Shown: positions 1-11,151, counted from the stretch's first letter. The stretch: 64,000 bases of DNA from Anastatus disparis (GCA_017163975.1 JAFFSR010000353.1:1678501-1742500); one strand, 5' to 3'. Program-made: numbers and translations. Notes: generated by a model not told the origin, from the letters alone.

Positions 1-455
1 TATCTCGTGTAGCAAACGACGACCGACGTTGACCAACAGCAACGATATATATTTCGCCTGAACGCTGTGGCTCGTGTATCCAGCCCAACGGTGGAAACAA
101 TTTCCCGGTCGCTGCGACTCCTCGTGGACAGCCAACACAGGTTGAACGCAGCCTGGATACGATGCACGTGCGATTTTCGACTGGAGATCTCCTTTTCCCT
201 TTTCTCACACAAAATTATGAACAGCACTACACCAGCGAATTAATCGAGAGAGATTCGAATAAAATCGAGAAATTAGATTAAGTTGCGCGCTTGTAGGCCG
301 TTGAATCAAGTCTCCAGCGCCGCGGCTTCTCTTCCTTCTCGTACGCGTCGATTGACGTCATATAATACTAGTATATGACGGCGCTCGTGACAGCACCCCG
401 AGTTAAATTAATTACAGCAGCGCGCGAGATTCGAACACGGTAGAATACCGTGACA
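1..455. other. GC-richer non-coding stretch
   Basis: This is the least AT-rich block at the left edge. No convincing reading frame is seen on either strand. A CRE-like TGACGTCA lies at 353-360 and starts an imperfect hairpin (GTCATATA / TATATGAC, about 357-378). It could be the promoter or 5' UTR of a host gene lying to the left, or unique intergenic DNA; the sequence does not decide. Confidence 0.4.
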
Positions 456-1152
456 GTCTCTAATTATTCAAAAACTACGCAGTAAAAAAATTTGTTTGTT
501 ATTACAAAATTGACTTATTATACTAATATCTAGCGGGGGCTGCTATTTTTTTCTTGTTATACCGGATAGTGTTTACATAAATGATGAAAAACGCTATTAG
601 ACAAAGACAGATAGTTCGGCCCCTTCTTAATAATGTTTCTTATTTTGACATGTGATGTATTTTATATATATAGATAATCATATTAGTATTTATTGACTTT
701 ACTACAATTAATCTCTCAAATTGTTCTTTATACGTTCTCTTTTATTTGTATTCTTCTTATAATGAATACATTTAATTCAAAGTACACACACGCATGTGCA
801 AATGGGTACATACAACAACAGCGCCCTACTACATAGATATCTTTTGACTTGTTGGCTCACAATTGTGTTATCCTCCTTATGGTTTCTGTCTAACTATTGT
901 TGTGAACGACTTCACTGCTTCTTGTTTGATCATGTTTCTTTATAACTTATTTACACTTCAGACTGAAACCTATACTACTTAAGAAGGGGACGAACTATCT
1001 GTCTTTGTCTAATAGCGTTTTTCATCATTTATGTAAACACTATCCGGTATAACAAGAAAAAAATAGCAGCCCCCGCTAGATATTAGTATAATTAGTAAAT
1101 TTTGTAATAACAATCAAATTTTTTACCGCATAGTTTTTGACTAATTAGAAAC
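456..1152. mobile_element. Foldback/MITE with ~175-bp terminal inverted repeats
   Basis: The left arm (456-630) begins GTCTCTAATTATTC and ends CCCCTTCTTAA. The right arm (979-1152) is its reverse complement with a few mismatches. The 348-bp spacer is AT-rich and non-coding. Each arm carries a GC-richer core around AGCGGGGGCTGCTA. No clear target duplication could be matched. The superfamily is unknown. Confidence 0.8.
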
Positions 1153-1192
1153 CTACTAGCAATCTAGAATATAACCTATCTTTTTTTGGTAG

Positions 1193-1368
1193 GTCTCTAA
1201 TTATTCAAAAACTACGCAGTGAAAAAATTTGGTTGTTATTACAAAATTTACTTATTATACTAATATCTAGCGGGGGCTGCTATTTTTTTCTTGTTATACC
1301 GGATAGTGTTTACATAAATGATAAAAAAACGCTATTAGACAAAGACAGATAGTTCGGCCCCTTCTTAA
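1193..1368. repeat. Third copy of the 175-bp foldback arm, direct orientation
   Basis: This copy is nearly identical to the arm at 456-630 and lies in the same orientation, only 41 bp after the foldback ends. It has the same GTCTCTAATTATTC start and CCCCTTCTTAA end. It could be a truncated second element, or the arm of an overlapping inverted pair with 979-1152. Confidence 0.8.
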
Positions 1369-1821
1369 GGGTTTCTATTATTAATTGTTTAAATAGCAAT
1401 GCTTATTGTAAAATTGTTTTTAATGGATTTTATAATGTTTATTATTAGTTTGAGAAAGTTGAAAGGTTATAATTAATATTTTGATATTTTAATTATTATT
1501 GATTTTGTAAAAATTTTAGTAAGTAAAAAACTATATGCATTTATATGTTATGTTTCAGGTGGAAAATGTCTATTCATAGTTATGTAAATTAATTTAAGGC
1601 AATTTTTGTACTTGAAAAGGGTCATTGAAAATATGACTGAAACGTAGTATGATTAACTAGCAATAAAAAGGTTTATCTTGACAGTTAATAGTTGTTTGTA
1701 TCAGTATTAAATGAAAAATAAAATACCCTTTAAGTGAATCAAATTTAGACAACAAAATGAAATTTAAAAATCAATTAATCGTTAAAATTAAATGAAATGA
1801 ATTAATAAAAATGGTAAGAAT
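1369..1821. other. AT-rich spacer, nothing recognised
   Basis: No frame, repeat or RNA structure that I can support. It probably includes the 3' flank of the neighbouring Helitron remnant, but no Helitron-type 3' hairpin with a CTRR end could be placed. Confidence 0.4.
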
Positions 1822-3309
1822 TTATATAAATTGTTTATTGAAAATTTCTGTCCAAACAATGTTATCTATTTTTGATGTATCATCTAAATTATTTTGAATA
1901 TAAATATTATTAAAAGTTTTACATCTTGACAAAGCAACGTACAATTGACCATATAAAAACAATGGTCTTCTTATAAATAAGCCTACATTATCGAAACTTT
2001 GACCTTGTGGTTTATTTATAGTTATTGCAAATGCTAATATAATTGGAAATTGTTTTCTGTAAAGAATAAATGGTAATGAAGAATTATTTCCTGTATTTAA
2101 AGTAATTTTTGGAATAAAAACTTTATTTCTACTTTTATCGCCTGTTATTATTTCAGCTTCAATATTATGTTTATATAAATTTGTAATTTTCAATCGTGTA
2201 CCATTACATAATCCTTCCGATATACTTGAATTTCTTAACAACATTACTATAGCATTAACTTATAAATTAATTTATGAGGTGGTAAACCTTCTTTAATTTT
2301 AATTAAAAATTCTATTTGGTAATTCAAATAAATGTTATCATCAGTTTGGTCAACACCTTTATGCGTAGCGTAATCAATACTATAATATGTTTCAGTTTTT
2401 CCATTTAATAAATTTAATACTTTTTTATTTAAATTATCAATATCTTCATTATGAGGAGCTAATATAATTTTTTCTCTGCAACAATTTTTATTAATATTTG
2501 AATAAATTTTAGAAGTTTATTTTGACATCACCAATTTGTAATAGAAATGAAGCAAATTTTTTATTTCTAGATCGAATATTTTTTTGTTAATTTTAATATA
2601 CTAAAAAATTGGCATTAATATGAACTTTTTATTGTTTCATCTATAATTAAATTTTTATTTCCATGTTTAAAAACTGGTAAAATTTGTCGAAAATTACCAC
2701 CTAAAATAATTAATTTTCCACCAAATAGAAAATTACTATTACAAACATCTTTTAATGTATTATTAACTATTTCTAATGCTTTTTTGGAATCATTGATGCT
2801 TCATCCCATATTATTATATCAGCTTCTCTTAATTTTTTTTTCATCTGATTGTAATTCTAAAAATGCATTTTTAATTGTAATTAAATTTAAAGGTGATCTA
2901 AAAGTCTGATGACTTGTCATTCCTTTAGGTAATAAAGTAGATGCAATACCAGTCCAAGCCATAGACAAAATTTTTTCATTAACTGATATAAAATAAAATA
3001 TGAAAGCCTTATATAAAAAAGTTTTTCCTGTTCCTCCAGGACCATCGATAAAATATATTTTTTTATTATCTTTTTCAGTTAAAATTTCAAAAATTAATTT
3101 TTGTTCATCGTTTAATTTATTATACATTAATTTAAAATTTTTTTTTGCTTTCTATTTCATCATGATGATTATTGTTCAAAGTAATTGAATTAATTTTTGG
3201 TTCAGGTAAACCAAAATCTTTACAAGATATATATTCATTAATAAAAATATTATTAAGTTCAAATAAAGCATTATTTTCTTTATTTTCATTAAAATCTTCA
3301 ACAAAATAG
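1822..3309 (-). pseudogene. Helitron Rep/Hel helicase remnant (PIF1-like), C-terminal part
   Basis: Reading on the minus strand from 3309 downwards: a linker ending in a DFGLPEP-like motif (about 3210-3230), Walker A GPGGTGKT (about 3035-3060), an AWTGIA segment followed by a helicase motif II region, a GGNFRQ version of the GDFRQ motif (about 2690-2720), then LPPHKL, GLCNGTRLKI, motif V INKPQGQSF and motif VI GQLYVALSRC (1822-2244). These are the SF1B/PIF1 helicase motifs found in the C-terminal half of Helitron proteins. The frame is broken between 2245 and 2818 by several shifts and stops. The Rep half is missing; the remnant is cut at 3309 by a 190-bp repeat. It is a dead copy, distinct from the one at 8.2-25.1 kb. 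Confidence 0.85.
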
Positions 3310-3500
3310 TTAGTAGTGGAGGTTGGCGCGCTTGCGCACAGGGGGCTTACGGAATTTCCATTTTACCATGTTTGATGTCATTTATTCTTTTAAGCAATAA
3401 TTGTACATTTTATAAAATTTATCATGAAAATTATTAACTTAATATGTTTGTTCTATATATTTAAAGTAAAAGCAGTAGGTGCAAACAATAAAAATTAGCA
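3310..3500. repeat. 190-bp direct repeat, copy 1
   Basis: It begins TTAGTAGTGGAGGTTGGCGC and ends near AAAAATTAGCA. It interrupts the Helitron helicase remnant. The first 45 bp are GC-rich, including a GCGCGCTTGCGCA core; the rest is AT-rich. Confidence 0.8.
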
Positions 3501-3798
3501 CAGACTCTCTCCGTCTCACTCTTATACTCACACATCAAGCATAAAAATCTACGTTGTGCTGTGCGACTCACAACGAAGATGGATATATGCGTATACTATA
3601 TTATAGTATACGAGTAATTTTTTATCCTCGTTACAAGTGGTACACTTGATTCATTAGATACCCATTATAAAATAATTCAAAGTAATAATCAAAATATTAA
3701 AAAACATTGATCTAATTTAAAATATAAAAATTATAATGTTAAAAGAACATTTCGAATTTAAAATAATTTCAATGAATTAATATGTTTTACAGTTTTAC
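3501..3798. other. Segment between the two 190-bp repeats
   Basis: Non-coding. It contains a 21-bp near-perfect palindrome (3592-3612, GTATACTATA and its complement around one central base). If the flanking repeats are short LTRs, this would be all that remains of the internal region. Confidence 0.4.
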
Positions 3799-3992
3799 TT
3801 AGTAGTGAAGGTTGGCGCGCTTGCGCACAGGAGGCTTGCGAAATTTCCATTTTACCATGTTTGATGTCATTTATTCTTTTAAACAATAATTGTATAAAAT
3901 TTTATAAAATTTATCATAAAAATTATTAACTTAATATGTTTGTTCTATATATTTAAAGTAAAAGCAGTAGGTGGAAACAATAAAAATTAGCA
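3799..3992. repeat. 190-bp direct repeat, copy 2
   Basis: This is the same sequence as 3310-3500 in the same orientation, with roughly 10 scattered differences. It shares the GC-rich head and the AAAAATTAGCA tail. The pair could be a short LTR-like terminal repeat or a tandem duplication. Confidence 0.8.
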
Positions 3993-4009
3993 AGAAGCTT
4001 TTTAAATGA

Positions 4010-4395
4010 TGGAATTTGAATAAAATCGAGGATCAAAGAGGATGAGCTAAGGAGCAGCTAAGGAAGAGGAACAAAAACGTAAAATAACGTAAAATAACAC
4101 AAAAAAAAGGTAAAATTTGAGGATTTACCTGAGGAGGAGCAAAAATGACCTAAAATAACGTAAAAATAACGGAAAAAAGTGATGGATTTTTTGAGGAAGA
4201 GAAAAGGAAGAGAAAATGAAGGCATGAGGAAACTCAAAAGAAGAGAAAAAGAAGAGGGGAGGAAGGGAAAAGGAAAAGAAAAGGAAGAGGAACAAATAAC
4301 GTAAAATAACGTAAAAAATAAGGGGAAAAAAAAGAGAATCAAAATTAGGTAAGAGGATGAGGAAAAGAAGACAAGAGGAGGACCTTGGTCGTAGA
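4010..4395. repeat. Purine-rich low-complexity tract
   Basis: A plus-strand run of GGAAGAG and AAAATAACGTAAAATAACG motifs. The long minus-strand open frame here is compositional (Ser/Phe/Leu) and I do not call it a gene. The motifs recur at irregular spacing. Confidence 0.7.
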
Positions 4396-4427
4396 AAATT
4401 TCCTTACAACTATATAATATAGAGAGA

Positions 4428-4555
4428 TACACTCGACGGACATTGATTCGTGTGGAACATTAAATTGTACAATGCTATTGGATAATACTGTTGTATCGGT
4501 TATTCTCATTGGAGGATTTCAAAAACGTTCCACACGAATTAATGTCCGTCGAGTA
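4428..4555. mobile_element. Miniature inverted-repeat element, ~128 bp
   Basis: The terminal inverted repeats are about 29 bp. The left begins CACTCGACGGACATTGATTC (about 4430-4458) and the right is its near-complement (4527-4555). The spacer is non-coding. The flanks are AT-rich (TATA-like), so the target duplication is ambiguous. Confidence 0.7.
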
Positions 4556-4562
4556 TATATAT

Positions 4563-5339
4563 TAAGTCTCGAACTCTCGATCTTTTATATGAAAAACGCA
4601 TGCTTTACCACTTACAAGGAGGGTGCATTGCATTTGGGTCTTGGATTTTCTTCTAGCTTTGGGATATTTTTTCTTACATAAAATCATGAAAAAAGCCGCG
4701 TCCATTCGGTTCAACACTCGATTTTTTCCGAATTATGAGCAGTTTCGTCTGTATTTTTTTAAATTGCATCTGCTTTATAATTTTACAGTTTTCGAACTAC
4801 TTATTCTAGAAGGTTTTTACTGATTGCATATTAAAGTTGAGATTAAAACCTTTTGATTAAAAAAAAACGTGTCCAAAAAGCTCAAGTTGTTAAAAATTTA
4901 TGGGCGAATAAAAATAGCGCAAATATTTAGTTCAAAAAATGCATAGAAAATAAATGCAACGTTTTAGCCAGAAATTCATTTCAATTTTCATCCTTTAATA
5001 AGTTTTTAACAACTTGATCTTTTTGGACACATTTTTTTTTAATCGAAACATTTTAATCTCAATTTTAATATGCAATCAGTAAAAACCTTCTAGAATAAGT
5101 AGTTCGAAAACTGTGAAATTATAAAGCAGATGCAATTTTTTCAACAAAACAGACAAAACTGCTCATAACTCGGAAAAAATTGAGTGTTGGACCGAATGGA
5201 CGCGGTTTTTTTCACGATTTTATATAAGAAAAAAGATCCCAAAGCTAGAAGAAAATCCAAGACCCAAATGCAATGCACTCTCCTTGTAAATGGTAAAGCG
5301 TACGTTTTTCATATAAAAGATCGAGAGTTCGAGACTTAA
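4563..5339. mobile_element. Foldback element with ~340-bp arms, TTAA at both ends
   Basis: The left arm (4563 to about 4905) begins TTAAGTCTCGAACTCTCG. The right arm (about 5000-5339) is its reverse complement and ends CGAGAGTTCGAGACTTAA. Only about 95 bp separates them. TTAA at both edges suggests a piggyBac-type target preference, but no transposase is encoded. Small frames in the left arm are not genes. Arm identity is about 90% by eye. Confidence 0.85.
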
Positions 5340-5822
5340 CCCGAGAAAAATTGGAATTTTTTTTATGACGTATTCCAATTTTACATGATTAATCAAACAT
5401 ATTCGCGTTTTTAGAATTAAAAAATAATAAAAATTGAGGTGCGTAGAACGATTTTTATATGGAAAAATTAGGAAATAAATATATTAAATGAATATTTAAA
5501 AGCGAATTTAAAGAGACATTAAATCATACACGTGCTACAGACATGAAATAAATTCAAGGCCGAGTAATATAATAAACTCAAGGCCAAACAAATAAGGCAA
5601 AGCCGAACGTACGCTGTGTTTACAAAATCTCTTAAAAGTCCATTTAAATTTCGATAATATAAATAATATTCGAAGTTAAAACAAAAATAGAAATATTATT
5701 TCGATAAAAGTACAAAAAGGTATACAGTAGATACTCTGTATAAGTACTACAATGGAATAAAATTCAATTGGAAAAAAATAAAAACGCGTAGTTAATTAAT
5801 TAAAACAATAAAATACAAATAA
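5340..5822. other. AT-rich non-coding, possible retroelement leader
   Basis: No frame is seen. It precedes the decayed gag and could be its 5' leader, but I found no LTR or primer site. Confidence 0.3.
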
Positions 5823-6507
5823 TTGCAAAGATCTTTTCAGATTATGAAAGAAATTCACGACGAAACGGTCGAAGATGATCAGAATATTAATGGAGATTGG
5901 CAAAACGCAGTAACTAATGAACTTAAAGAATCGAATGAACAGAATGAAGCTGAGGAAAAAAGGTTGGATGCGCTGGAAGATTATCAAACATTGCAACAAT
6001 TAATAACAATAAATAATGATCCACAAGAGCAAATCGACGCGTCAACGGATTCTATTAAAACATTAAAAGAACAAAATGACAATATGTTAAAATTATTCAA
6101 AAAAAGATTAAAAGCATTAGAAAATGAAAATAAACAATTGAAAGGCGATAATTTAAAAGTAAACGTCAGAATGGAAAATTTAAATAAGAAATTTAATGAA
6201 TTAGACGCGCAAAAAGAGCAGTTAACGTGAGATATAAACGATATTGATCTAAAACACGCAGAAGACGTGAAAAAATGAATAAAAAATGGAAAATATAAAA
6301 GATACGCGTATAAAAAATACAAGCACAACACATAAGATGAAAATGGCAATTCCTAAATTTAAAGGGTACGAAAATGAACGTCCTATTAAATTTTCAAACA
6401 AATTAAATACGTATAAAACATTTACAAAGCCGAATACCCATGAATTACGGTGTATACTCCTACAAGTATTGCAGGGTAATGCACAATCATGGTATTATAG
6501 TAACGAA
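5823..6507 (+). pseudogene. Decayed retrotransposon gag (coiled coil plus capsid-like segment)
   Basis: There are two consecutive frames. The first (5823-6230, first ATG at 5844) encodes an acidic, Glu/Asn/Lys-rich coiled-coil-like protein with leucine heptads (residues ~75-130). The second (6286-6507), in another frame, contains IPKFKGYENERPIKFSNKL and ends in VLQGNAQSWYY. This matches the opening of retrotransposon Gag capsids (a 'pF.G.nP..F...' start and an 'l.g.A..Wy' end). The frame is cut at about 6507 by the composite repeat. The family assignment rests only on the capsid-like half. The gag and the protease relic near 29.8 kb have similar AT-rich codon use and could be one family. Confidence 0.55.
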
Positions 6508-7008
6508 ATAAATTACTACTGATATATTAAAGTGAAGAATTAAGACTTTTTTTTTCTTACGTGAATATCTTTTGCATTATTGTCAAACACATACATACAC
6601 GCACACACGTGCATCTTTAACATAGACGTACACACATACACATACATACATACACATACACACATATACACATATCCATACACATGCACTTACTCCTAAA
6701 CACATATACACATAAACAATATCCGTCTCTCCGTCTCCGTCTTTACGTTACGGTTTCTCCGTCCTTCCGCCTCTCTGTCTCCATCTCTCCGTTTCCGTCT
6801 CTCCGTCTCTGTTCCTCCGTCTCCATCCCTCCGTCTCAGTCTTTCCGTCTCCGTTTCTCCGTCTCCTTCTGTCTGTCTCAGTCTCTCCGTCTCCGTCTCT
6901 CCATCACCATCTCTTTGTCTCCATCTACGTCTTTTCATCTCTGTTCCTCCGTCTCTCTATCTCCTTCCCTCCGCCTGTCCATCACTGTCTCTCTGTCTCC
7001 ATTACCAT
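6508..7008. repeat. Composite microsatellite element, copy 1 (left part)
   Basis: It begins ATTACTACTGATATATTAAAG and AGAATTAAGACTTTTTTTTT. An (ACAT/ACAC)n tract follows (~6585-6720), then an imperfect CCGTCT hexamer tract (~6720-7008). The same order appears at 53.4 kb and 56.3 kb, so this is a dispersed family and not chance low complexity. Open frames here are compositional. Confidence 0.8.
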
Positions 7009-7260
7009 CTTAGAGCATATACTACTGGAGGCAGCTCTGAATGCGCCGTGTGCGTGGTTAGGTTGGGAAAGAGAAAGATATACTAAGGTTGATAGCTATC
7101 TTTATTTCTCCGTCATGTGATAAAGGAGTAGGAAATAAAACAAACCAATCACGTGCCGGAGAAAAAAAGATATCTGTCAACCTCAATATACCTTTCTCTT
7201 TCTCAACTTAACTACGCGCATGGCGCATTCAAAGCTGCCTCCAGTAGTATATGCTCTAAG
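7009..7260. mobile_element. MITE with ~80-bp terminal inverted repeats, nested in the CCGTCT tract
   Basis: The ends are CTTAGAGCATATACTACTGG and its exact complement. The inverted repeat runs about 80 bp per side with scattered mismatches, through GCGCC/GGCGC and GAAAGAGAAAG blocks. The CCGTCT tract continues on both sides, so the insertion is nested. TTACCATCT occurs beside the left end and 3 bp beyond the right end, and may be a 9-bp target duplication. Confidence 0.85.
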
Positions 7261-7453
7261 GTTACCATCTCTTAGTCTCCGTTTACATCTTTTCGTCTCT
7301 GTCTCTCCTTCTACGTCTCTCCGTCTCCTTTCCTCCGTCTCCGTCTCTCCGTCACTGTCTCTCTGTCTTCGTCTTCATCTCTCCGTTATCGTTTCTCCGT
7401 CTCCGTCTCTTTGTCCCCGTTCTTCCGTCTTCGTCTCTTTGTCTCAGCACTGA
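7261..7453. repeat. Composite microsatellite element, copy 1 (right part, CCGTCT tract)
   Basis: Continuation of the imperfect CCGTCT/CTCCGT hexamer repeat after the nested MITE. It is non-coding. Confidence 0.75.
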
Positions 7454-8040
7454 AAATAGCAACCATGAATTCTTAATTACACAAAGCTTACAGTAGCCGC
7501 CGCGTTTTTTTAATCACACAGCGCTCAATATAGCAGCCGCGAATTTGTAACTACACAGCGCTCGAAATAGCATTTGTGAATTTTTAATTACACAGCGCTT
7601 ACAATAGCCGCCATGTTTTTTTAACCATACAGCACTTAAAATAGCAGCCGCGAATTTGTTATTACACAGCGCTTACAATAGTTGTTGTGTTTTTTAACTA
7701 CACAGCACTTACAATAGCAGCTGCGTTTTTTTAACCACACAGTGCTCAAAATAGCTGCCACGAATTTTAAATTACACAGCGCTTATAAAAGTTGTTGCGT
7801 TTTTCATCTTTAGCTCTTAAAATAGAAGTCGCGTTTTTTTTAAACCAGATAGTGCTCTGAAAAGCAGTTGTGAATTTCCAATTACACAACGCTTACAATA
7901 GTTTACGCGTTTTTATCCATCACAGCACTTACAATAGCAGCCATGTTTTTTTTATCACACAGTATTTAAAAGAGCAATCGCGTTTTTTTAATAGCACAGA
8001 ATTAAAAATAGCAATTGTGATTTTTAACCACACAGCGCTA
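7454..8040. repeat. 36-38-bp minisatellite, about 16 units
   Basis: Each unit carries ACACAGCGCTTACAATAGC followed by a short variable stretch. Units tend to alternate between a GCGAATTT-T-AATTAC ending and a GCGTTTTTTTAACCAC ending, giving a possible ~74-bp higher-order unit. Unit starts recur at about 7481, 7518, 7554, 7590, 7664, 7700, 7738, 7774, 7884, 7921, 7958, 7995 and 8031, with diverged units between. Confidence 0.85.
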
Positions 8041-8219
8041 AACCCTACTTCATATTTTTTAATTTTTTTATATTTAATATTATATTAGATTTTAAATATG
8101 TTTGATTTTATTTTCTTATTCATTATATTTAATTTTTGTTTTGTGATTTTATAATATTTCTTTGTAAACGATGTTTTTAGTATAGACCATTTTATCTGTA
8201 ACTTTTCTTAATTTTCCTG

Positions 8220-9374
8220 TTAATAATATTTTCAATTCTTTTTCATTAGTTGTCCTCAAAAGTGCAATGTATAACTGCCCATGACTGAAAATTGGTGTTG
8301 GTAAATTACACTTCTACATTTTTAAATGATTGTCCTTGCGATTTATTAATAGTCATTACATGAGCAAGTTTTACAGGAAATTATTTTCTGGTCATCTGGA
8401 ATGGCAGTTCATCATTTGCTGATAAGGTCATACGTGGTAAAAATATAGTGCTCCCTTTTTTACTTCCTGTTTATATTTGTGCAATAATAGTAAATTGTTC
8501 TATTATCGTTAATCAGGTTGCGTTACAAAGTCCTTTATTCAAATTAACATTTCTTAGAAACATTACTATGGCTCCTTTTTTTAATTGTAATCTATGTGGA
8601 GGTAAACCGATAGGCGTTAAGGAATTTAAAAATTCTATTGGCGAAATTGCGTCTAAACTTTCGTCATTTGCATCTTTTGCAGAGTCAATGCTCAAGTTCT
8701 CTGTTACTGGTTCATTTATTTTTGATAAAATTTTCTCATTCATTTCTGTTACATCTACGTTTTTTGGAACTAATATAATACTTTCGTAATAGTCACAATT
8801 TTTAATATTCATATTATGCCTGTAAATTTCATCAATTAGATTGCCCTTTGACAATATTTCTTTCGGAATTTGTATATCTTTATTTCCCTTTTTCATATTT
8901 AAAATAAAAATCACCATTTCTCATATTTAGTAACCAATTTTTAAATTTATCATCTAATTATGATAAACGTTTATTTTCTTTCAAAGACATACATTGAAAA
9001 TGTTCCCATAAATAGCTTTTTTTGACACAATTTTTTACTATCTGCATTCTATTTCCTTTTACTATTGGTAATGTTTATCTAAAATCACCTGATATGAGAA
9101 ATGTTTTTCCTCCAAACAAGTAATTATTATCACATACATCTTTAAACATGTGATCGACGGCTTCAAAAGCGTATTTTGATGTCATTGTAATTACATTCTA
9201 GATAACGATTGATACATTTTTCATTTTTTTACCTATTTCGCTGTTTGCACTAATATTATATATTGTCTCTGTCAGATATGTTCAACAGTTATTTAAATGC
9301 TGTATGTACTGTCACGCGATCTTGTAATAAATTAGCCGATACACCTGTCCATGATACAAATAAATAGTTGATTC
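8220..9374 (-). pseudogene. Helitron Rep/Hel, C-terminal helicase part (split by LTR element)
   Basis: Minus-strand reading from 9374 downwards: a WTGVSANLLQD segment (equivalent to AWTGIA in the other copy), FGGKTFLISGDFRQTLP (about 9070-9115), then the frame at 8513-8917 with LTPIGLPPHRLQLKKGAIVM and GLCNAT. Motif V MTINKSQGQSF follows (about 8310-8360), then a motif VI relic GQLYIALLR (about 8240-8275), where the usual ALSR reads ALLR. Several frameshifts and stops are present. The upstream half of the same protein resumes at 23050, beyond the inserted retrotransposon. The helicase would unwind DNA during rolling-circle transposition; this copy is not functional. Confidence 0.85.
9371..9374. 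other. Target-site duplication ATTC, left
   Basis: ATTC immediately before the LTR terminus. The matching ATTC is at 23050-23053. A 4-bp duplication fits Ty3/gypsy-type integration. Confidence 0.8.
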
Positions 9375-11138
9375 TGTTACGTTCAGCATATAAGTCAAAC
9401 AATTTTTGTAATGGATGACTGTATTTCAGCTATCCATCGACTTCCGTTTGACTAACGCGCGAGTGCTACGTCTCCGGGGTTGGAAGTCTAAAAAAAAGAT
9501 GCAGCAAGGATAGGTAGAACAATAAAAAAAAACCCATGTCATTGCCAAAATTTTATCAATTTATTTCTTTTTCCCTCTTCAATTTACCTAAGAAGCCTTG
9601 CTTCGTACATAGTTAATTAATTTTTTTTTATTATTATATTTGTTTCACTTCGTGGCAAACCGTGTTACCCCATACCAAGTTTTCTTTTTCTTTTCTTTGC
9701 ATTTCCTTTCTGAACTTTTCTTTTTCTAATTTAAATTTAAATTTTCAACAATTCGTGACGCTCAACATTTACTCAGCGAATTAGCAATAGAATCAACGCG
9801 TTCCCGAGACATGTTTTTCTCTCTCTCTTTTTTTTGAAATTTACAATTAACCAATATTGAAAGACTCTCTACCTTGTTCTTTTTTTTTCTTGTTCTGGTG
9901 TGTAGATCTCCGCTTCCCCACACTTCCACCTTGTTCTCTGGCTGATATCTTTAACAGTTGACTAGTTTAGTTGACTGTTGACTGGTATAGTTGACTGTTG
10001 ACTGATGTAGTTGACTGTTGACTTATAATGAAGGGCGGTGGCTGGTTGCTGCAGGTTCCGGTGACGTGTCGGCTGCTCGGCTGATTTGACGTGGTCATCA
10101 AGAAGTTGGTCGGGAAAAAGAGGGGGCTCAATTGCCCTCCAATCTGGCCTAGAGCTGTTGCTCTGCTGGATTCCGATCCGAAGAGAGGCGTTGCTCCGCT
10201 GGTGGTTCGACCTGAAGAGAGCGTTTCGCCTATAAGCTTCAAGCTTTTTATACTCTAAGTCAAGCTTCTACAAGCTTCGTTGTTGCTAGCGGCAGTATAT
10301 GTTTCTGCCCATTCGTACGATGTTCAGATATTCTGATTGGTTGCCAGTCGGCCCTCCCTGTATGGTTTTTTTCTGGAAATCATAATTTCAGTTGACTAGA
10401 AAGAGGTCAACTCGAAGTTTATTGGCAATTACTTTTTGCCGTTATCTTTTTGGTTTCCTGTTTCTTTGATATTTTGCCAAAGCTTTTCTTTTAAGTTTTG
10501 CAGTACTTGTATAATTAAACCCATAAATTGGTTTTAATGTCCCTCCACTATGTATTTTTCTTCAGGGACGGCCTTATCTGTTTTCATACTGCGCTTTATT
10601 CCCCTACCGCTTCGCTGAAATCTTTTCATACTCTCCTAAGTTAACTTCGTTTTTCTGCGAAGCCGTTCATCGTTGTCAGGCTTATGGCTGTTTCTAAGCT
10701 TGCCGCCTGCCCGTATCTTTTTTTAGCATGCTATTCAGCTTATACTTCTCCTTCCTTTGCTGTTTCATGTGGCCGCCGAGCCTTGATTTCATTGAGGTCA
10801 ACTGGATTTGTTGCTATTTATCCCTCGTATTTGTTTATTTATTATTATTTTATGGCGATTATTTTCGCTTTTATTTATTATTAATATTGTTGTTCCTATT
10901 TATATTTTGTTTTTAAAAAATTATAATGAACCCTGTGACTTCAGCTTATGTTTCTTTTCGGTTTCCTTCAGCCACTGCTTGATCTCAATTTCTTACGTCG
11001 TGCTATTTATTTCTTGTGTTCGTTTATTTAGTACTTGATCAATCTTATTTTTTTCTATTATCATTTTAATCATTTTAATTTTAATTAAAATAAAATTTTT
11101 GTTTTAGCATTTATTGGTAATGAACTCGGTTCATTACA
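9375..11138 (-). repeat. 3' LTR, 1764 bp
   Basis: The ends are TGTTACG...TTCATTACA on the plus strand (TG...CA on the element strand). The element-strand start (U3) holds about two copies of a ~190-bp unit (around 10800-11100) with interspersed AT-rich spacers. The TATA box is at 10253-10247. The U5 side near 9375 is T-rich on the plus strand. The small open frames here are not genes. Confidence 0.9.
10247..10253 (-). promoter_or_regulatory. LTR TATA box
   Basis: The element strand reads GAGTATAAAAAG, followed by a GC-richer leader (TAGGCGAAACGCTCTCTTCA). The same arrangement occurs in the solo LTR at about 59074-59080. This segment is absent from the element's own 5' LTR. Confidence 0.6.
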
Positions 11139-11151
11139 CCTCCCCACCCAT
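11139..11151 (-). other. Polypurine tract
   Basis: The element strand reads GGGTGGGGAGG directly against the 3' LTR start, the position expected for plus-strand DNA priming. One T interrupts the purines. Confidence 0.7.

Noticed and set aside
4058..4432. 124-codon minus-strand frame
   Set aside because: Ser/Phe/Leu-rich product of a purine-rich low-complexity tract; no domain.
6684..7453. Arg/Ser- and Ser/Val-rich frames on both strands
   Set aside because: All six frames stay open because the CCGTCT hexamer lacks stops; compositional.
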